Of a stretch of 64,000 nt of DNA, positions 35,221 through 45,180 are shown in pieces. The first letter of the stretch is position 1, and every line of letters starts with the position of its first letter. This DNA is from an uncultured Porphyromonadaceae bacterium (lineage in GTDB: Bacteria; Bacteroidota; Bacteroidia; Bacteroidales; UBA11471), in assembly GCA_900542765.1 (NCBI GenBank), contig UQOX01000001.1, forward strand, positions 1 through 64,000, given 5' to 3'. The position numbers were made by a program, and so were the translations under genes. The notes beneath the pieces are model-generated. The model was not told where the DNA came from and did no database searches. It worked only from the letters and a program-made list of their open reading frames with translations.

Positions 35221-36138
35221 ATGAGAAAAAAATCACTTTTATCGACCCTTCTTCCGCTTCTCTTCCTGGGGATAATCACCCCCTCGGGAAACGCACAAGA
35301 AATCGACCCCTCCATACAGAAACACATCGCCACGCAAACGCGTAACAATATCATCAACAAAGAACTGCCGTCGATGCTGAGTATCGACGACTCGACCACA
35401 TACAGCCGCCGCCTCGAACAGGAATACGGCATCGCACCGGCCAGCGACCTCTACGGCGACGTGTGGGTAAACCGCTGGGTGAACCCCTACCGCCGAGCCG
35501 GCATACAACTGCCCGACACCTTCGCCATCAACGTGGCCAACTACTGCATGCCCATCACGGGCCGCATCACCTCGGACTACGGGTTCCGCCGCTACCGCAT
35601 GCACCGCGGTGTCGACATCAAACTCGCGATAGGCGACACCATTCGCGCCGCTTTTGCCGGGCAGGTGCGTTTTACCAACTACGAACGCCGGGGATATGGC
35701 TACTATGTGGTGATACGCCACCCCAACGGGCTCGAAACCATCTACGGGCACCTCTCGCGCTTCATCGCCAAAGAGGGCGACATCGTGAAAGTGGGCGACC
35801 CGATTGCCCTCGGCGGCAACACCGGCCGCTCGACGGGCGCGCACCTGCACTTCGAGGTGCGCTTCCTGGGGCTCGACCTCAACCCCAATGAGATTTTCGA
35901 TTTCAAAGCCAACAAGATACGCAACGACATCTTTGTCTTCCGTTCGGCCCCATACCGCGCCGGCACAGAGACCTACTACTCCAACGGCGTGACCTACTCG
36001 GTGTATCGGGTGCGTAAAGGCGACACCCTCACCTCGATTGCCCGCAAATACCGCACGTCGATCAACGCCCTCTGCCGGCTGAACAAAATCAGCCCCAAAC
36101 GCACCCTGCGCATCGGCCAGCCCATTCGCATCGACTGA
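35221..36138 (+). CDS. M23 peptidase with C-terminal LysM domain
   Basis: A 305-residue exported protein with a signal peptide (LLSTLLPLLFLGIITPSGNA). The M23/LytM domain (about residues 110-215) has the zinc-ligand motifs HRGVDIKLAIGD and GAHLHFEVRF, so it appears catalytically intact. A C-terminal LysM repeat (about 257-303, YRVRKGDTLTSIARKYRTS) binds peptidoglycan. It probably cleaves cross-links during growth or division. carB begins 52 bases later without an obvious promoter, so read-through is possible. Confidence 0.92.
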   Translation: MRKKSLLSTLLPLLFLGIITPSGNAQEIDPSIQKHIATQTRNNIINKELPSMLSIDDSTTYSRRLEQEYGIAPASDLYGDVWVNRWVNPYRRAGIQLPDTFAINVANYCMPITGRITSDYGFRRYRMHRGVDIKLAIGDTIRAAFAGQVRFTNYERRGYGYYVVIRHPNGLETIYGHLSRFIAKEGDIVKVGDPIALGGNTGRSTGAHLHFEVRFLGLDLNPNEIFDFKANKIRNDIFVFRSAPYRAGTETYYSNGVTYSVYRVRKGDTLTSIARKYRTSINALCRLNKISPKRTLRIGQPIRID

Positions 36139-36190
36139 CGCCGCATCACACAAACAAGAAAGAAATACAATCTTAAAAATACTCGATAGT

Positions 36191-39100
36191 ATGCAACAGC
36201 CCATCAAAAAAGTCCTTGTGCTCGGTTCGGGCGCACTGAAAATCGGCCAAGCCGGAGAGTTCGATTATTCAGGTTCACAAGCCTTGAAGGCCATGAAAGA
36301 GGAGGGAATAAAAACCGTTCTCATCAACCCCAACATCGCCACCATACAGACCTCGGAAGGCATCGCCGACCAAGTCTACTTCCTGCCCATCACCCCCTAC
36401 TTCGTAGAGGAAATTTTCAAGAAAGAGCAACCCGACGGCATACTCCTCGCCTTCGGCGGACAGACCGCCCTCAACTGCGGTACCGAGCTCTACAACAAAG
36501 GGATTCTGGAAAAATACAACGTGCAGGTGCTGGGCACGTCGGTCGAGGCCATCATGAACACCGAAGACCGCGACCTCTTTGTGAAGAAGCTGAACGAAAT
36601 CGACGTAAAGACCCCGAAAAGCGTCGCCGTCGAAAACATGGACGACGCCTTCAAGGCCGCACGCACCATCGGGTTCCCGCTGATTATCCGCTCGGCCTAC
36701 GCCCTCGGCGGCATGGGCAGCGGTTTCTGCAACAACGAAGAAGAGTTGAAAACCCTGGCCGAAAACGCCTTCTCCTACTCCCCCCAAATCCTGGTCGAAG
36801 AGTCGCTCAAAGGGTGGAAGGAAATCGAGTTTGAAGTAATCCGCGACAAGAACAACCACTGCTTCACGGTGGCCAGCATGGAAAACGTCGACCCGCTGGG
36901 CATACACACCGGCGAGAGCATCGTGGTCGCCCCCACCTGCTCGCTCGACAACGAAGAACTCACCCTGTTGCAAGAACTCTCGCGCAAAATCATACGCCAC
37001 CTCGACATCGTGGGCGAGTGCAACATACAATACGCCTTCAACTCCGAGACCGACGACTATCGCGTCATCGAAGTGAATGCCCGTCTGAGCCGGTCGTCGG
37101 CCCTCGCCTCGAAAGCCACCGGTTACCCCCTCGCTTTCGTCGCCGCCAAACTCGCACTCGGATACACCCTCGACCAAATCGGCGAAATGGGCACCAGCAA
37201 CTCGGCCTATGTGGCACCGAGCCTCGACTACCTCATCTGCAAAATACCGCGTTGGGACCTCAACAAATTTGTCGGCGTGTCGCGGCACATCGGTTCGAGC
37301 ATGAAGTCGGTGGGCGAAATCATGGCCATCGGCAAGAGCTTCGAAGAAATCATACAGAAGGGCCTGCGCATGATAGGCCAGGGCATGCACGGATTCGTGG
37401 GCAACTACGACCTGCACTTCGACAACCTCGACGACGAGCTGGCCAACCCCACCGACCTGCGCATCTTCGCCATCGCCGAGGCTTTCGAGAAAGGCTACAC
37501 CATCGACCGCCTCTACGAGCTCACCAAGATAGCTCCCTGGTTCCTCGAAAAACTGCAAAACATCTACAACTTCAAACTGCGCCTCGAAAGCTACAACCGC
37601 ATCGAAGACCTGCCGGCCGACGTACTCACCGAAGCCAAACGGCTGGGCTTCTCCGACTTCCAAATCGCCCGCTTCGTCGAGAACCCCTCGGGCAACCTCG
37701 AAGCCGAAAGCATTCGCGTGCGCAACCTGCGTAAGAAAATGGGTATTCTCCCCTCGGTAAAACGCATCGACACCGTCGCCTCGGAGCACCCCGACCTCAC
37801 CAACTACCTCTACCTCACCTACGACGGCAGCGACCACGACATACCCTACTACAAGAACGACCGTTCGGTGGTGGTACTCGGCTCGGGGGCTTACCGCATC
37901 GGCAGCTCGGTAGAGTTTGACTGGTGCTCGGTCAATGCCATACAGACGGCCCGCAAGCTGGGGTACAAGTCGATTATGATCAACTACAACCCCGAAACCG
38001 TGTCGACCGACTATGACATGTGCGACCGCCTCTACTTCGACGAACTCTCGTTCGAACGCGTGCTCGACGTCATCGACCTCGAATCGCCCAACGGCGTCAT
38101 CGTGTCGGTGGGCGGACAGATACCCAACAACCTGGCCATGAAACTCCACCGCCAGCAAGTGCCCATACTCGGCACCTCGCCCGTGTCGATAGACCGCGCC
38201 GAGAACCGCAACAAATTCTCGCTCATGCTCGACCAGCTCGGCATCGACCAGCCGGCCTGGAAAGAGCTGACCTCGATGGACGACATCAAGGCATTTGTCG
38301 AGAAAGTGGGCTTCCCCGTACTCGTGCGTCCCTCCTATGTGCTCTCGGGTGCCGCCATGAACGTATGCCACGACATGGAGGGGTTGAAAGAGTTCCTCGC
38401 CCTGGCCGCCCAGGTATCGAAAGAGTATCCGGTAGTCGTGTCGAAATTCATGCAGGACACCAAGGAAATCGAGTTCGACGCCGTGGCACAGAACGGCGAA
38501 GTGGTCGAATATGCCATCTCCGAGCACATCGAATTTGCCGGCGTGCACTCGGGCGACGCCACCCTCGTGTTCCCGGCCCAGAAAATCTATTTCGAGACCG
38601 CCCGCCGCATCAAGAAAATCAGCCGCCAAATCGCCAAAGAGCTCAACATCTGCGGACCGTTCAATATTCAATACCTCGCCAAGAACAACGACGTGAAGGT
38701 CATCGAGTGCAACTTGCGCGCCTCACGCAGCTTCCCCTTCGTGTCGAAAGTGCTGAAACGCAACTTCATCGAGACGGCCACCCGCATCATGCTCAACGCC
38801 CCCTACACGCAGCCCGACAAATCGGCCTTCGATGTCGACTGCATCGGCGTGAAAGCCTCGCAATTCTCCTTTGCCCGCCTGCAAAACACCGACCCCATCT
38901 TGGGCGTCGACATGGCATCGACCGGCGAGGTAGGCTGCATCGGCGACGACTTCAACGAAGCCCTGCTCACCTCGATGCTCGCCGTGGGATATGCCATACC
39001 CAAGAAAAACGTGATGGTATCGTCGGGGTCGGCCCGCTCGAAAGTCGACCTGCTCGACGGCTGCCGCATGCTCTTTGAGAAAGGCTATCAAATCTACGCC

Positions 39101-39409
39101 ACGGCAGGTACCCGCAAATTCCTCGTCGAGAACGGCATCGACAACGCCATCGAAGTATCTTGGCCCGACGAACACCGCGACAACAACGTGATGGCCATGA
39201 TTGCCGAACACCGCTTCGACCTCATCATCAACGTGCCCAAGAACTACACCAAGCACGAGATGACCAACGGCTACAAGATACGCCGCGCCGCCATCGACCA
39301 CAACATTCCACTCATCACCAACGCCCGTCTGGCCGGAGCCTTCATCGAGGCATTCTGCTCGGTGAGTCTGGAAGAAATCCCCATCAAGAGCTGGAAAGAA
39401 TACAAATAA
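36191..39409 (+). CDS. carB: Carbamoyl-phosphate synthase large subunit
   Basis: A full-length 1072-residue CarB that makes carbamoyl phosphate for pyrimidine and arginine synthesis. It shows the two homologous ATP-grasp halves: first LVLGSGALKIGQAGEFDYSG and the Gly-rich IRSAYALGGMGSGF, then VVLGSGAYRIGSSVEFDWCS and VRPSYVLSGAAMNV. The allosteric MGS-like domain occupies the last 140 residues. The small subunit gene carA is not in this window. It may be co-transcribed with the preceding peptidase and ends at its own terminator. Confidence 0.97.
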   Translation: MQQPIKKVLVLGSGALKIGQAGEFDYSGSQALKAMKEEGIKTVLINPNIATIQTSEGIADQVYFLPITPYFVEEIFKKEQPDGILLAFGGQTALNCGTELYNKGILEKYNVQVLGTSVEAIMNTEDRDLFVKKLNEIDVKTPKSVAVENMDDAFKAARTIGFPLIIRSAYALGGMGSGFCNNEEELKTLAENAFSYSPQILVEESLKGWKEIEFEVIRDKNNHCFTVASMENVDPLGIHTGESIVVAPTCSLDNEELTLLQELSRKIIRHLDIVGECNIQYAFNSETDDYRVIEVNARLSRSSALASKATGYPLAFVAAKLALGYTLDQIGEMGTSNSAYVAPSLDYLICKIPRWDLNKFVGVSRHIGSSMKSVGEIMAIGKSFEEIIQKGLRMIGQGMHGFVGNYDLHFDNLDDELANPTDLRIFAIAEAFEKGYTIDRLYELTKIAPWFLEKLQNIYNFKLRLESYNRIEDLPADVLTEAKRLGFSDFQIARFVENPSGNLEAESIRVRNLRKKMGILPSVKRIDTVASEHPDLTNYLYLTYDGSDHDIPYYKNDRSVVVLGSGAYRIGSSVEFDWCSVNAIQTARKLGYKSIMINYNPETVSTDYDMCDRLYFDELSFERVLDVIDLESPNGVIVSVGGQIPNNLAMKLHRQQVPILGTSPVSIDRAENRNKFSLMLDQLGIDQPAWKELTSMDDIKAFVEKVGFPVLVRPSYVLSGAAMNVCHDMEGLKEFLALAAQVSKEYPVVVSKFMQDTKEIEFDAVAQNGEVVEYAISEHIEFAGVHSGDATLVFPAQKIYFETARRIKKISRQIAKELNICGPFNIQYLAKNNDVKVIECNLRASRSFPFVSKVLKRNFIETATRIMLNAPYTQPDKSAFDVDCIGVKASQFSFARLQNTDPILGVDMASTGEVGCIGDDFNEALLTSMLAVGYAIPKKNVMVSSGSARSKVDLLDGCRMLFEKGYQIYATAGTRKFLVENGIDNAIEVSWPDEHRDNNVMAMIAEHRFDLIINVPKNYTKHEMTNGYKIRRAAIDHNIPLITNARLAGAFIEAFCSVSLEEIPIKSWKEYK

Positions 39410-39427
39410 TCTCTCCCTTCCTACATC

Positions 39428-39463
39428 AAAAAGCGGCGGTATGTTTCATACCGCCGCTTTTTT
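39428..39463 (+). terminator. Rho-independent terminator after carB
   Basis: AAAAAGCGGCGGTATG (39428-39443) pairs perfectly with CATACCGCCGCTTTTT (39447-39462) around a 3-base loop. A T run follows. Confidence 0.92.
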
Positions 39464-39521
39464 AATCAGTATTAAGAATCCGTCCCAACCCAAAAATCGA
39501 AACCTTATATATTCCTAAAAG

Positions 39522-39553
39522 TTGACATTCACTCAGAAAAATCATTATCTTTA
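39522..39553 (+). promoter_or_regulatory. Probable promoter of hppA
   Basis: TTG at 39522-39524 and TATCTTTA at 39546-39553 form a near-consensus pair with a 21-base spacer. The box ends 24 bases before the start codon. Confidence 0.5.
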
Positions 39554-39577
39554 TTGCAAACTTTAATCTGACACAGT

Positions 39578-41779
39578 ATGGAAGCCTACTTGTTTTGGAT
39601 CGTCCCGGCAGCATCGGTGCTCGCATTGCTGCTGGCGTGGTATTTTTTCAGGCAGATGATGCGCGAAAGCGAAGGTACCGAAACGATGCAACGCATCGCC
39701 TCATTTGTCCGCACCGGCGCCATGTCGTACCTGAAACAGCAATATAAAATCGTAGGTCTCGTGTTTCTCGTCCTGGTTGCCTTCTTCTCCATCATGGCCT
39801 ATGGATTTGACCTGCAAAACCACTGGGTACCCGTTGCCTTCCTCACCGGAGGCTTCTTCTCGGGCCTGGCAGGGTTTCTCGGCATGAAAACCGCCACCTA
39901 CGCCTCGGCCCGCACGGCCAATGCCGCCCGGCACTCGCTCAGCCGGGGGCTGCGCATCGCCTTCCGCAGCGGTGCCGTCATGGGTCTCGTCGTCGTAGGA
40001 CTGGGACTGCTCGACATCTCATTCTGGTATCTGTTGCTCGACTACTTCATTCCCGATGACCCCACCAACAGCACCGCCAAACTCTGCATCATCACCACGA
40101 CGATGCTCACCTTCGGCATGGGAGCCTCGACCCAAGCCCTCTTCGCCCGTGTGGGCGGCGGCATCTACACCAAAGCCGCCGACGTAGGTGCCGACTTGGT
40201 GGGCAAAGTCGAAGCCGGCATTCCCGAAGACGACCCGAGAAACCCCGCCACCATTGCCGACAACGTGGGCGACAACGTGGGCGACGTGGCCGGCATGGGC
40301 GCCGACCTCTACGAGTCCTACTGCGGCTCGATACTCGCCACCTCGGCTCTCGGTGCCGCCGCCTTCATCGGCAGCGGCGACAGCGTGATGCAGTTCAAGG
40401 CGGTCATCGCCCCGATGCTCATCGCCGCCATCGGCATCATACTCTCCATCATCGGCATTTTTGCCGTGCACACCCGCGACAACGCCCAAGTGAAAGACCT
40501 GCTCCACTCCCTCGCCGGAGGGACCAACCTGAGCTCGGTCCTCATCATCGCCGGCACCTTCTTCATCTTCTGGATTCTGCAACTGCACAACTGGTTCTAC
40601 ATCGGTTGCGCCGTCGTCATCGGACTATTGGTGGGTGTTGTCATCGGCCGCTCGACCGAGTACTACACCTCGCAATCCTACCGACCCACCCAGCAGCTGG
40701 CCGAAAGCGGAAAGACCGGGCCGGCCACCGTCATCATCTCGGGGCTGGGCTTGGGCATGATTTCGACCACCATACCGGTATTGGCCGTCGTGTGCGGCAT
40801 CATACTCTCCTACTGGTTCGCAGCGGGATTTGACCTCACCAACGTCTCCATGGGACTCTACGGCATAGGCATCGCCGCCGTGGGCATGCTCTCTACCTTG
40901 GGCATCACCTTGGCCACCGACGCCTACGGCCCCATTGCCGACAATGCCGGAGGCAACGCCGAGATGAGCGGCCTCGGCGACGAAGTGCGCGCCCGCACCG
41001 ACGCCCTCGACTCACTGGGCAACACCACCGCCGCCACAGGCAAAGGGTTCGCCATCGGCTCGGCCGCCCTCACCGGCCTGGCCCTGCTGGCCTCCTATAT
41101 CGAAGAGATACGCATCGGGCTCACCCGCATCGGACAAGAGAGCCTCACCATCGGCGAACGCACGGTCGACGTGCACACGGCAACGTTCACCGACTTCATG
41201 CACTACTACGACGTGACGTTGATGAACCCCAACGTACTCTCGGGAGTCTTCATCGGCTCCATGATGGCCTTCCTTTTCTGCGGCCTCACCATGAATGCCG
41301 TAGGGCGCGCCGCCGCCCGCATGGTCGAAGAGGTGCGCCGGCAGTTCCGCGAAATCAAGGGCATACTCACCGGCGAAGCGCAGCCCGACTATGCCCGCTG
41401 CGTCGAAATATCGACCAAAGGAGCACAACACGAAATGGTGCTTCCCTCGCTGCTCGCCATCATCGCCCCGTTACTCACCGGATTTGTCTTCGGCGTGCCG
41501 GGTGTCATCGGTCTGCTGGTGGGCGGACTCGGCGCCGGTTTTGTGCTCGCCATCTTCATGGCCAATGCCGGCGGGGCTTGGGACAATGCCAAGAAATACA
41601 CCGAGGAGGGACACCTCGGCGGCAAAGGCGGTGAAGTGCACAAGGCAACGGTCGTGGGCGACACCGTGGGCGACCCCTTCAAGGACACGTCGGGCCCGAG
41701 CCTCAATATCCTCATCAAACTCATGAGCATGGTGGCCATCGTCATGGCCGGCCTCACGGTCGCTTGGAGCCTCTTCTGA
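39578..41779 (+). CDS. hppA: Membrane-bound ion-translocating pyrophosphatase (K+-dependent type)
   Basis: A 733-residue integral membrane enzyme that couples hydrolysis of PPi to pumping of Na+ or H+ out of the cytoplasm. Conserved pyrophosphate/Mg sites are visible: [38 protein letters not shown] and, near the C-terminus, [10 protein letters not shown] and [18 protein letters not shown]. Alanine instead of lysine in [11 protein letters not shown] marks the K+-dependent class, which includes most Na+ pumps. Ion choice is not settled by this motif alone. The next gene, 413 bases downstream on the same strand, encodes a pyruvate phosphate dikinase-like hybrid protein. Confidence 0.95.
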   Translation: MEAYLFWIVPAASVLALLLAWYFFRQMMRESEGTETMQRIASFVRTGAMSYLKQQYKIVGLVFLVLVAFFSIMAYGFDLQNHWVPVAFLTGGFFSGLAGFLGMKTATYASARTANAARHSLSRGLRIAFRSGAVMGLVVVGLGLLDISFWYLLLDYFIPDDPTNSTAKLCIITTTMLTFGMGASTQALFARVGGGIYTKAADVGADLVGKVEAGIPEDDPRNPATIADNVGDNVGDVAGMGADLYESYCGSILATSALGAAAFIGSGDSVMQFKAVIAPMLIAAIGIILSIIGIFAVHTRDNAQVKDLLHSLAGGTNLSSVLIIAGTFFIFWILQLHNWFYIGCAVVIGLLVGVVIGRSTEYYTSQSYRPTQQLAESGKTGPATVIISGLGLGMISTTIPVLAVVCGIILSYWFAAGFDLTNVSMGLYGIGIAAVGMLSTLGITLATDAYGPIADNAGGNAEMSGLGDEVRARTDALDSLGNTTAATGKGFAIGSAALTGLALLASYIEEIRIGLTRIGQESLTIGERTVDVHTATFTDFMHYYDVTLMNPNVLSGVFIGSMMAFLFCGLTMNAVGRAAARMVEEVRRQFREIKGILTGEAQPDYARCVEISTKGAQHEMVLPSLLAIIAPLLTGFVFGVPGVIGLLVGGLGAGFVLAIFMANAGGAWDNAKKYTEEGHLGGKGGEVHKATVVGDTVGDPFKDTSGPSLNILIKLMSMVAIVMAGLTVAWSLF

Positions 41780-42192
41780 GGAAGCACCACTCCGCACAAA
41801 ACCACCCTCTTCCACAACGCCCGGGACGCAACCTCACCGGTTCCACGACCGGGCGTTGCCGCAAAAAAACGGGAACTACATGAACATTCAGGCAACAACG
41901 GGCATTACAAAAGAGGGAAAGAGGTGATGCCGAAAGCACGTTTTTCTCATTTTTAATACACATAAACACTTATCAAACAACCGTTTAAACAAAGAAACCA
42001 AAGGCAAGCATTCCCGATAAGCGCCGTTGAACAAAGGAAATAGAGATAACTCTTTCAAAACAAACGATTTTTACCCTTTAAATTCCTCAAATCAAAAATT
42101 GTTTATACCTTTGAGAAAAGAAAAACGGGGAGGTCGAAAAAGCCGAAGAAAAACATCGGCAACCGGCCAAGGCCCCGCGTCCCATTCAACCG
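41780..42192. other. 413-base intergenic region after hppA
   Basis: CAACGCCCGG (41815-41824) can pair with CCGGGCGTTG (41849-41858). No T tract follows, so it is at best a weak terminator. The rest is AT-rich and carries the TACCTTTG box near its end. No coding frame is convincing. Confidence 0.55.
42106..42113 (+). promoter_or_regulatory. -7 promoter box (TACCTTTG) of the hybrid PPDK-like gene
   Basis: This is an exact TAnnTTTG match 79 bases before the start codon at 42193. Confidence 0.55.
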
Positions 42193-45162
42193 ATGGCCAT
42201 GGACAAAGGAAACAACATCAAACAGTTCTATCCCAAAGATACCTCTTTTGCCAACCTCATGCAGAAGCGTATCTTCAACGTGTTGCTGGTCGCCTCTTAT
42301 TACGATGCATTCATTCTCGAAGAAGACGGCCGCGTCGAAGAACAAATCTTCTTTGAATACACCTCGCTCAACCTCAGTTCGCCGCCCCGCGTCACCCAGG
42401 TCAGCAACCTCGAAGACGCTTTCAAGGAACTATCGACCAAGCGGTTCGACCTCATCATCACCATACCCGATGTCGAGCACAGCCAAACGTACGAAAAGGC
42501 CAAGGAAATCAAGCACCACTACCCCGACATACCCATCGTGCTGCTCACGCCGTTTGCCCGCGAAGTAACCCGACGCCTCGAAAAAGAAGACCTCAGCGGC
42601 ATCGACTACGTTTTCAGCTGGCTGGGCAACACCGACCTGCTGCTGGCCATCGTGAAACTGCTCGAAGACGAAATGAACATCGAGGAAGACACCAAGTCGG
42701 GGGTACAAATCATCATGCTGGTCGAAGACTCGGTGCGCTTCTACTCCTCGATACTGCCGCACCTCTACAAGTTTGTACTGAAACAGTCGCAAACCTTCTC
42801 GACCGAAGCCCTCAACGAGCACGAACAGATGTTGCGCATGCGCGGACGGCCCAAAATAAAACTGGCCCGCTCCTACGAAGAGGCCATGGAAATGTACCAG
42901 AAATACGCCAACAACATGCTGGGCATCATCTCCGACGTCTCCTTCATGCACGAAGGCAAGAAAGACGCCCAGGCCGGGCTCAAATTCTGCGCCTATGTAA
43001 GAGAGAAAGACCCCTTCATACCCCTTATCATCGAGTCGTCCGACACCGAAAATGCCGCCGGAGCAGCCGCCCTCAACGCCTGCTTCCTCGACAAGAACTC
43101 CAAGAAACTGCCGGTCGACCTGCGAGCCGCCATCATGCGCAACTTCGGATTCGGAGATTTCGAATTCATCAACCCCGAAACCGGCGAAGTGATTCTGCGC
43201 ATCAAGGAACTCAAAGACCTGCAAAAAAATATCCTCACCATACCCCCCGAGTCGCTGCTCTACCACGCCTCGCGCAACCACATCTCGCGCTGGCTCTACT
43301 CGCGCGCCCTCTTCCCGCTGGCCGAATTCATCAGACGTCGCTGGCCCCACAATCTCGAAGAGCTGCCCGAGATAAGGCAAGAGATACTCGACGCCATCGT
43401 CCTCTACCGCAAGATGAAAAACCGTGGTGTGGTAGCCATCTTCGAGCGAAACCGTTTCGACAAATACTCCAACTTCGCCCGCATCGGGCAAGGTTCGCTC
43501 GGAGGCAAAGGGCGCGGCCTGGCCTTTATCGACTCGCTCATCAAACGCCACCCCATACTCGAAGATTACGAAGGAGTAAGCGTGACGGTACCCAAGACCG
43601 TCGTCCTCTGTACCGACATCTTCGACGAATTCATGGAGAGCAACAACCTCTATCAGATTGCACTCTCCGACATTCCCGATGAAGAAATACTCCGCCACTT
43701 CCTCGACGCCACGCTTCCCGAGCGTCTCAAAGAAGACATTCTGGCCTTCTTCGACGTAGTGGCCCGCCCCATCGCCGTGCGCTCGTCGAGCCTGCTCGAA
43801 GACTCCCACTACCAGCCCTTCGCCGGCGTATATTCGACCTACATGATACCCTGTCTCGACGACCGCGAAGAGATGTACCGCATGCTCTCGGCCGCCGTAA
43901 AAGGGGTCTATGCCTCGGTGTTCTACTCCGACAGCAAAGCCTACATGACCGCCACCTCGAACGTCATCGACCAGGAAAAGATGGCCATCATTCTGCAAGA
44001 AGTGGTAGGCACGCAATATGGCGACCGGTACTACCCCTCCTTTGCCGGAGTGGGTCGCTCGCTCAACTACTACCCCATCAACGACGAAAAGGCCGAAGAC
44101 GGAGTCGTCGACATCGCCGTGGGTCTCGGGAAATATATCGTCGACGGCGGCCGCAGCCTGCGCTTCTCGCCCCGACACCCTAACAAGGTGCTGCAAACCA
44201 GCACTCTCGACCTCGCCCTGCGCGACACACAGACCCGCTTCTATGCCCTCGACCTGAAAAACATACAAGCCCATTGCGAAGTCGATGACAGCTTCAACCT
44301 GCTGCGGCTCTCGATACGCGACGCCGAAGCCGACAACTCCCTGCGCGGCATGGTATCGACATTCGACCCCTACGACCAGGTGATACGCGACGGCTACTAT
44401 GAAGGAGGCCGCAAAGTGGTGACCTTTGCCAATATCCTGCAACACAACATCTTCCCGCTCTCGCCGCTCTTGGAGATGATGCTCCAATTCGGCGCGCACG
44501 ACATGGGACGCCACGTCGAAATAGAATTTGCCGGAATCCTCCCCAACGGACAGCAACCCCACGGAGCCCTCTACTGGTTGCAGATACGCCCCATTGTCGA
44601 TACCAAAGAGATGCGCGACGACGAAATAGACGAGGTCGACGACAAAGACCTGCTGCTGAAAACCTCCTCGGCACTGGGACACGGCGTCATGTCGGACTTG
44701 CACCACGTCGTCTATGTCAAGAGCGAGGGGTTCCTCTCGTCAAACAATTCGCTCATCGCCCGGGAAATAGAAAAAATCAACAAGGGATTCCTCGAACGCG
44801 GCGAGAACTACATACTCATCGGGCCGGGCCGATGGGGGTCGAGCGACACGGCGCTGGGCATTCCCGTGAAATGGCCACACATATCGGCGGCCCGACTCAT
44901 CGTCGAAACCGCCTTGACAAACTATTTCATCGAGCCCAGCCAAGGCACCCACTTCTTCCAAAACCTCACCTCGTTCGGAGTCGGCTACTTCACGCTCAAC
45001 CCGCAAATCAAGGAGAGCCTCTTCGACGAAGAGTTCCTCAACCGGAAAGAGGCCGTGCAGGAGACACAATTCCTGCGCGTCGTCCGCTTCGACCAGCCTT
45101 TCACCGTGAAGATAAACGGGAAGAAAAGCATGGGTATCGTCATAAAACCCTCCGAAACATAA
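42193..45162 (+). CDS. Hybrid protein: two receiver-like domains fused to a PEP/pyruvate-binding (PPDK N-terminal-like) domain
   Basis: A 989-residue cytoplasmic protein. Residues about 25-150 (FNVLLVASYYDAFILEEDG, FDLIITIPDVEH, IPIVLLTPFA) and 170-300 (VQIIMLVEDSVRFYSSILP, MLGIISDVSF, IPLIIESSD) look like two CheY-type receivers. The phosphoacceptor aspartate seems degenerate in the first (IIT-IPD) and possibly kept in the second (ISD-VSF). Residues about 430-800 match the PPDK/PEP synthase nucleotide-binding domain: IGQGSLGGKGRGLAFIDS, ARPIAVRSSSLLEDS and ALYWLQIRPI. I see neither the phosphohistidine swivelling domain nor the PEP-binding barrel. The C-terminal 180 residues (NYILIGPGRWGSSDTALGIP) are unassigned. 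It is likely a regulatory or partial phosphotransfer protein. Function unknown. Confidence 0.85.
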   Translation: MAMDKGNNIKQFYPKDTSFANLMQKRIFNVLLVASYYDAFILEEDGRVEEQIFFEYTSLNLSSPPRVTQVSNLEDAFKELSTKRFDLIITIPDVEHSQTYEKAKEIKHHYPDIPIVLLTPFAREVTRRLEKEDLSGIDYVFSWLGNTDLLLAIVKLLEDEMNIEEDTKSGVQIIMLVEDSVRFYSSILPHLYKFVLKQSQTFSTEALNEHEQMLRMRGRPKIKLARSYEEAMEMYQKYANNMLGIISDVSFMHEGKKDAQAGLKFCAYVREKDPFIPLIIESSDTENAAGAAALNACFLDKNSKKLPVDLRAAIMRNFGFGDFEFINPETGEVILRIKELKDLQKNILTIPPESLLYHASRNHISRWLYSRALFPLAEFIRRRWPHNLEELPEIRQEILDAIVLYRKMKNRGVVAIFERNRFDKYSNFARIGQGSLGGKGRGLAFIDSLIKRHPILEDYEGVSVTVPKTVVLCTDIFDEFMESNNLYQIALSDIPDEEILRHFLDATLPERLKEDILAFFDVVARPIAVRSSSLLEDSHYQPFAGVYSTYMIPCLDDREEMYRMLSAAVKGVYASVFYSDSKAYMTATSNVIDQEKMAIILQEVVGTQYGDRYYPSFAGVGRSLNYYPINDEKAEDGVVDIAVGLGKYIVDGGRSLRFSPRHPNKVLQTSTLDLALRDTQTRFYALDLKNIQAHCEVDDSFNLLRLSIRDAEADNSLRGMVSTFDPYDQVIRDGYYEGGRKVVTFANILQHNIFPLSPLLEMMLQFGAHDMGRHVEIEFAGILPNGQQPHGALYWLQIRPIVDTKEMRDDEIDEVDDKDLLLKTSSALGHGVMSDLHHVVYVKSEGFLSSNNSLIAREIEKINKGFLERGENYILIGPGRWGSSDTALGIPVKWPHISAARLIVETALTNYFIEPSQGTHFFQNLTSFGVGYFTLNPQIKESLFDEEFLNRKEAVQETQFLRVVRFDQPFTVKINGKKSMGIVIKPSET

Positions 45163-45180
45163 CCGCAAAACAACGCTGCT

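Noticed and set aside
36275..38671. 798-codon minus-strand frame inside carB
   Set aside because: It is antisense to a full-length conserved carB, with His/Val/Asp-rich sequence typical of such shadows.
41815..41858. Inverted repeat considered as the hppA terminator
   Set aside because: The 24-base loop and the A-rich rather than T-rich downstream sequence make it unconvincing.
42430..44706. 758-codon minus-strand frame inside the hybrid PPDK-like gene
   Set aside because: Composition is typical of a shadow frame, with no domain. The sense protein has clear motifs.
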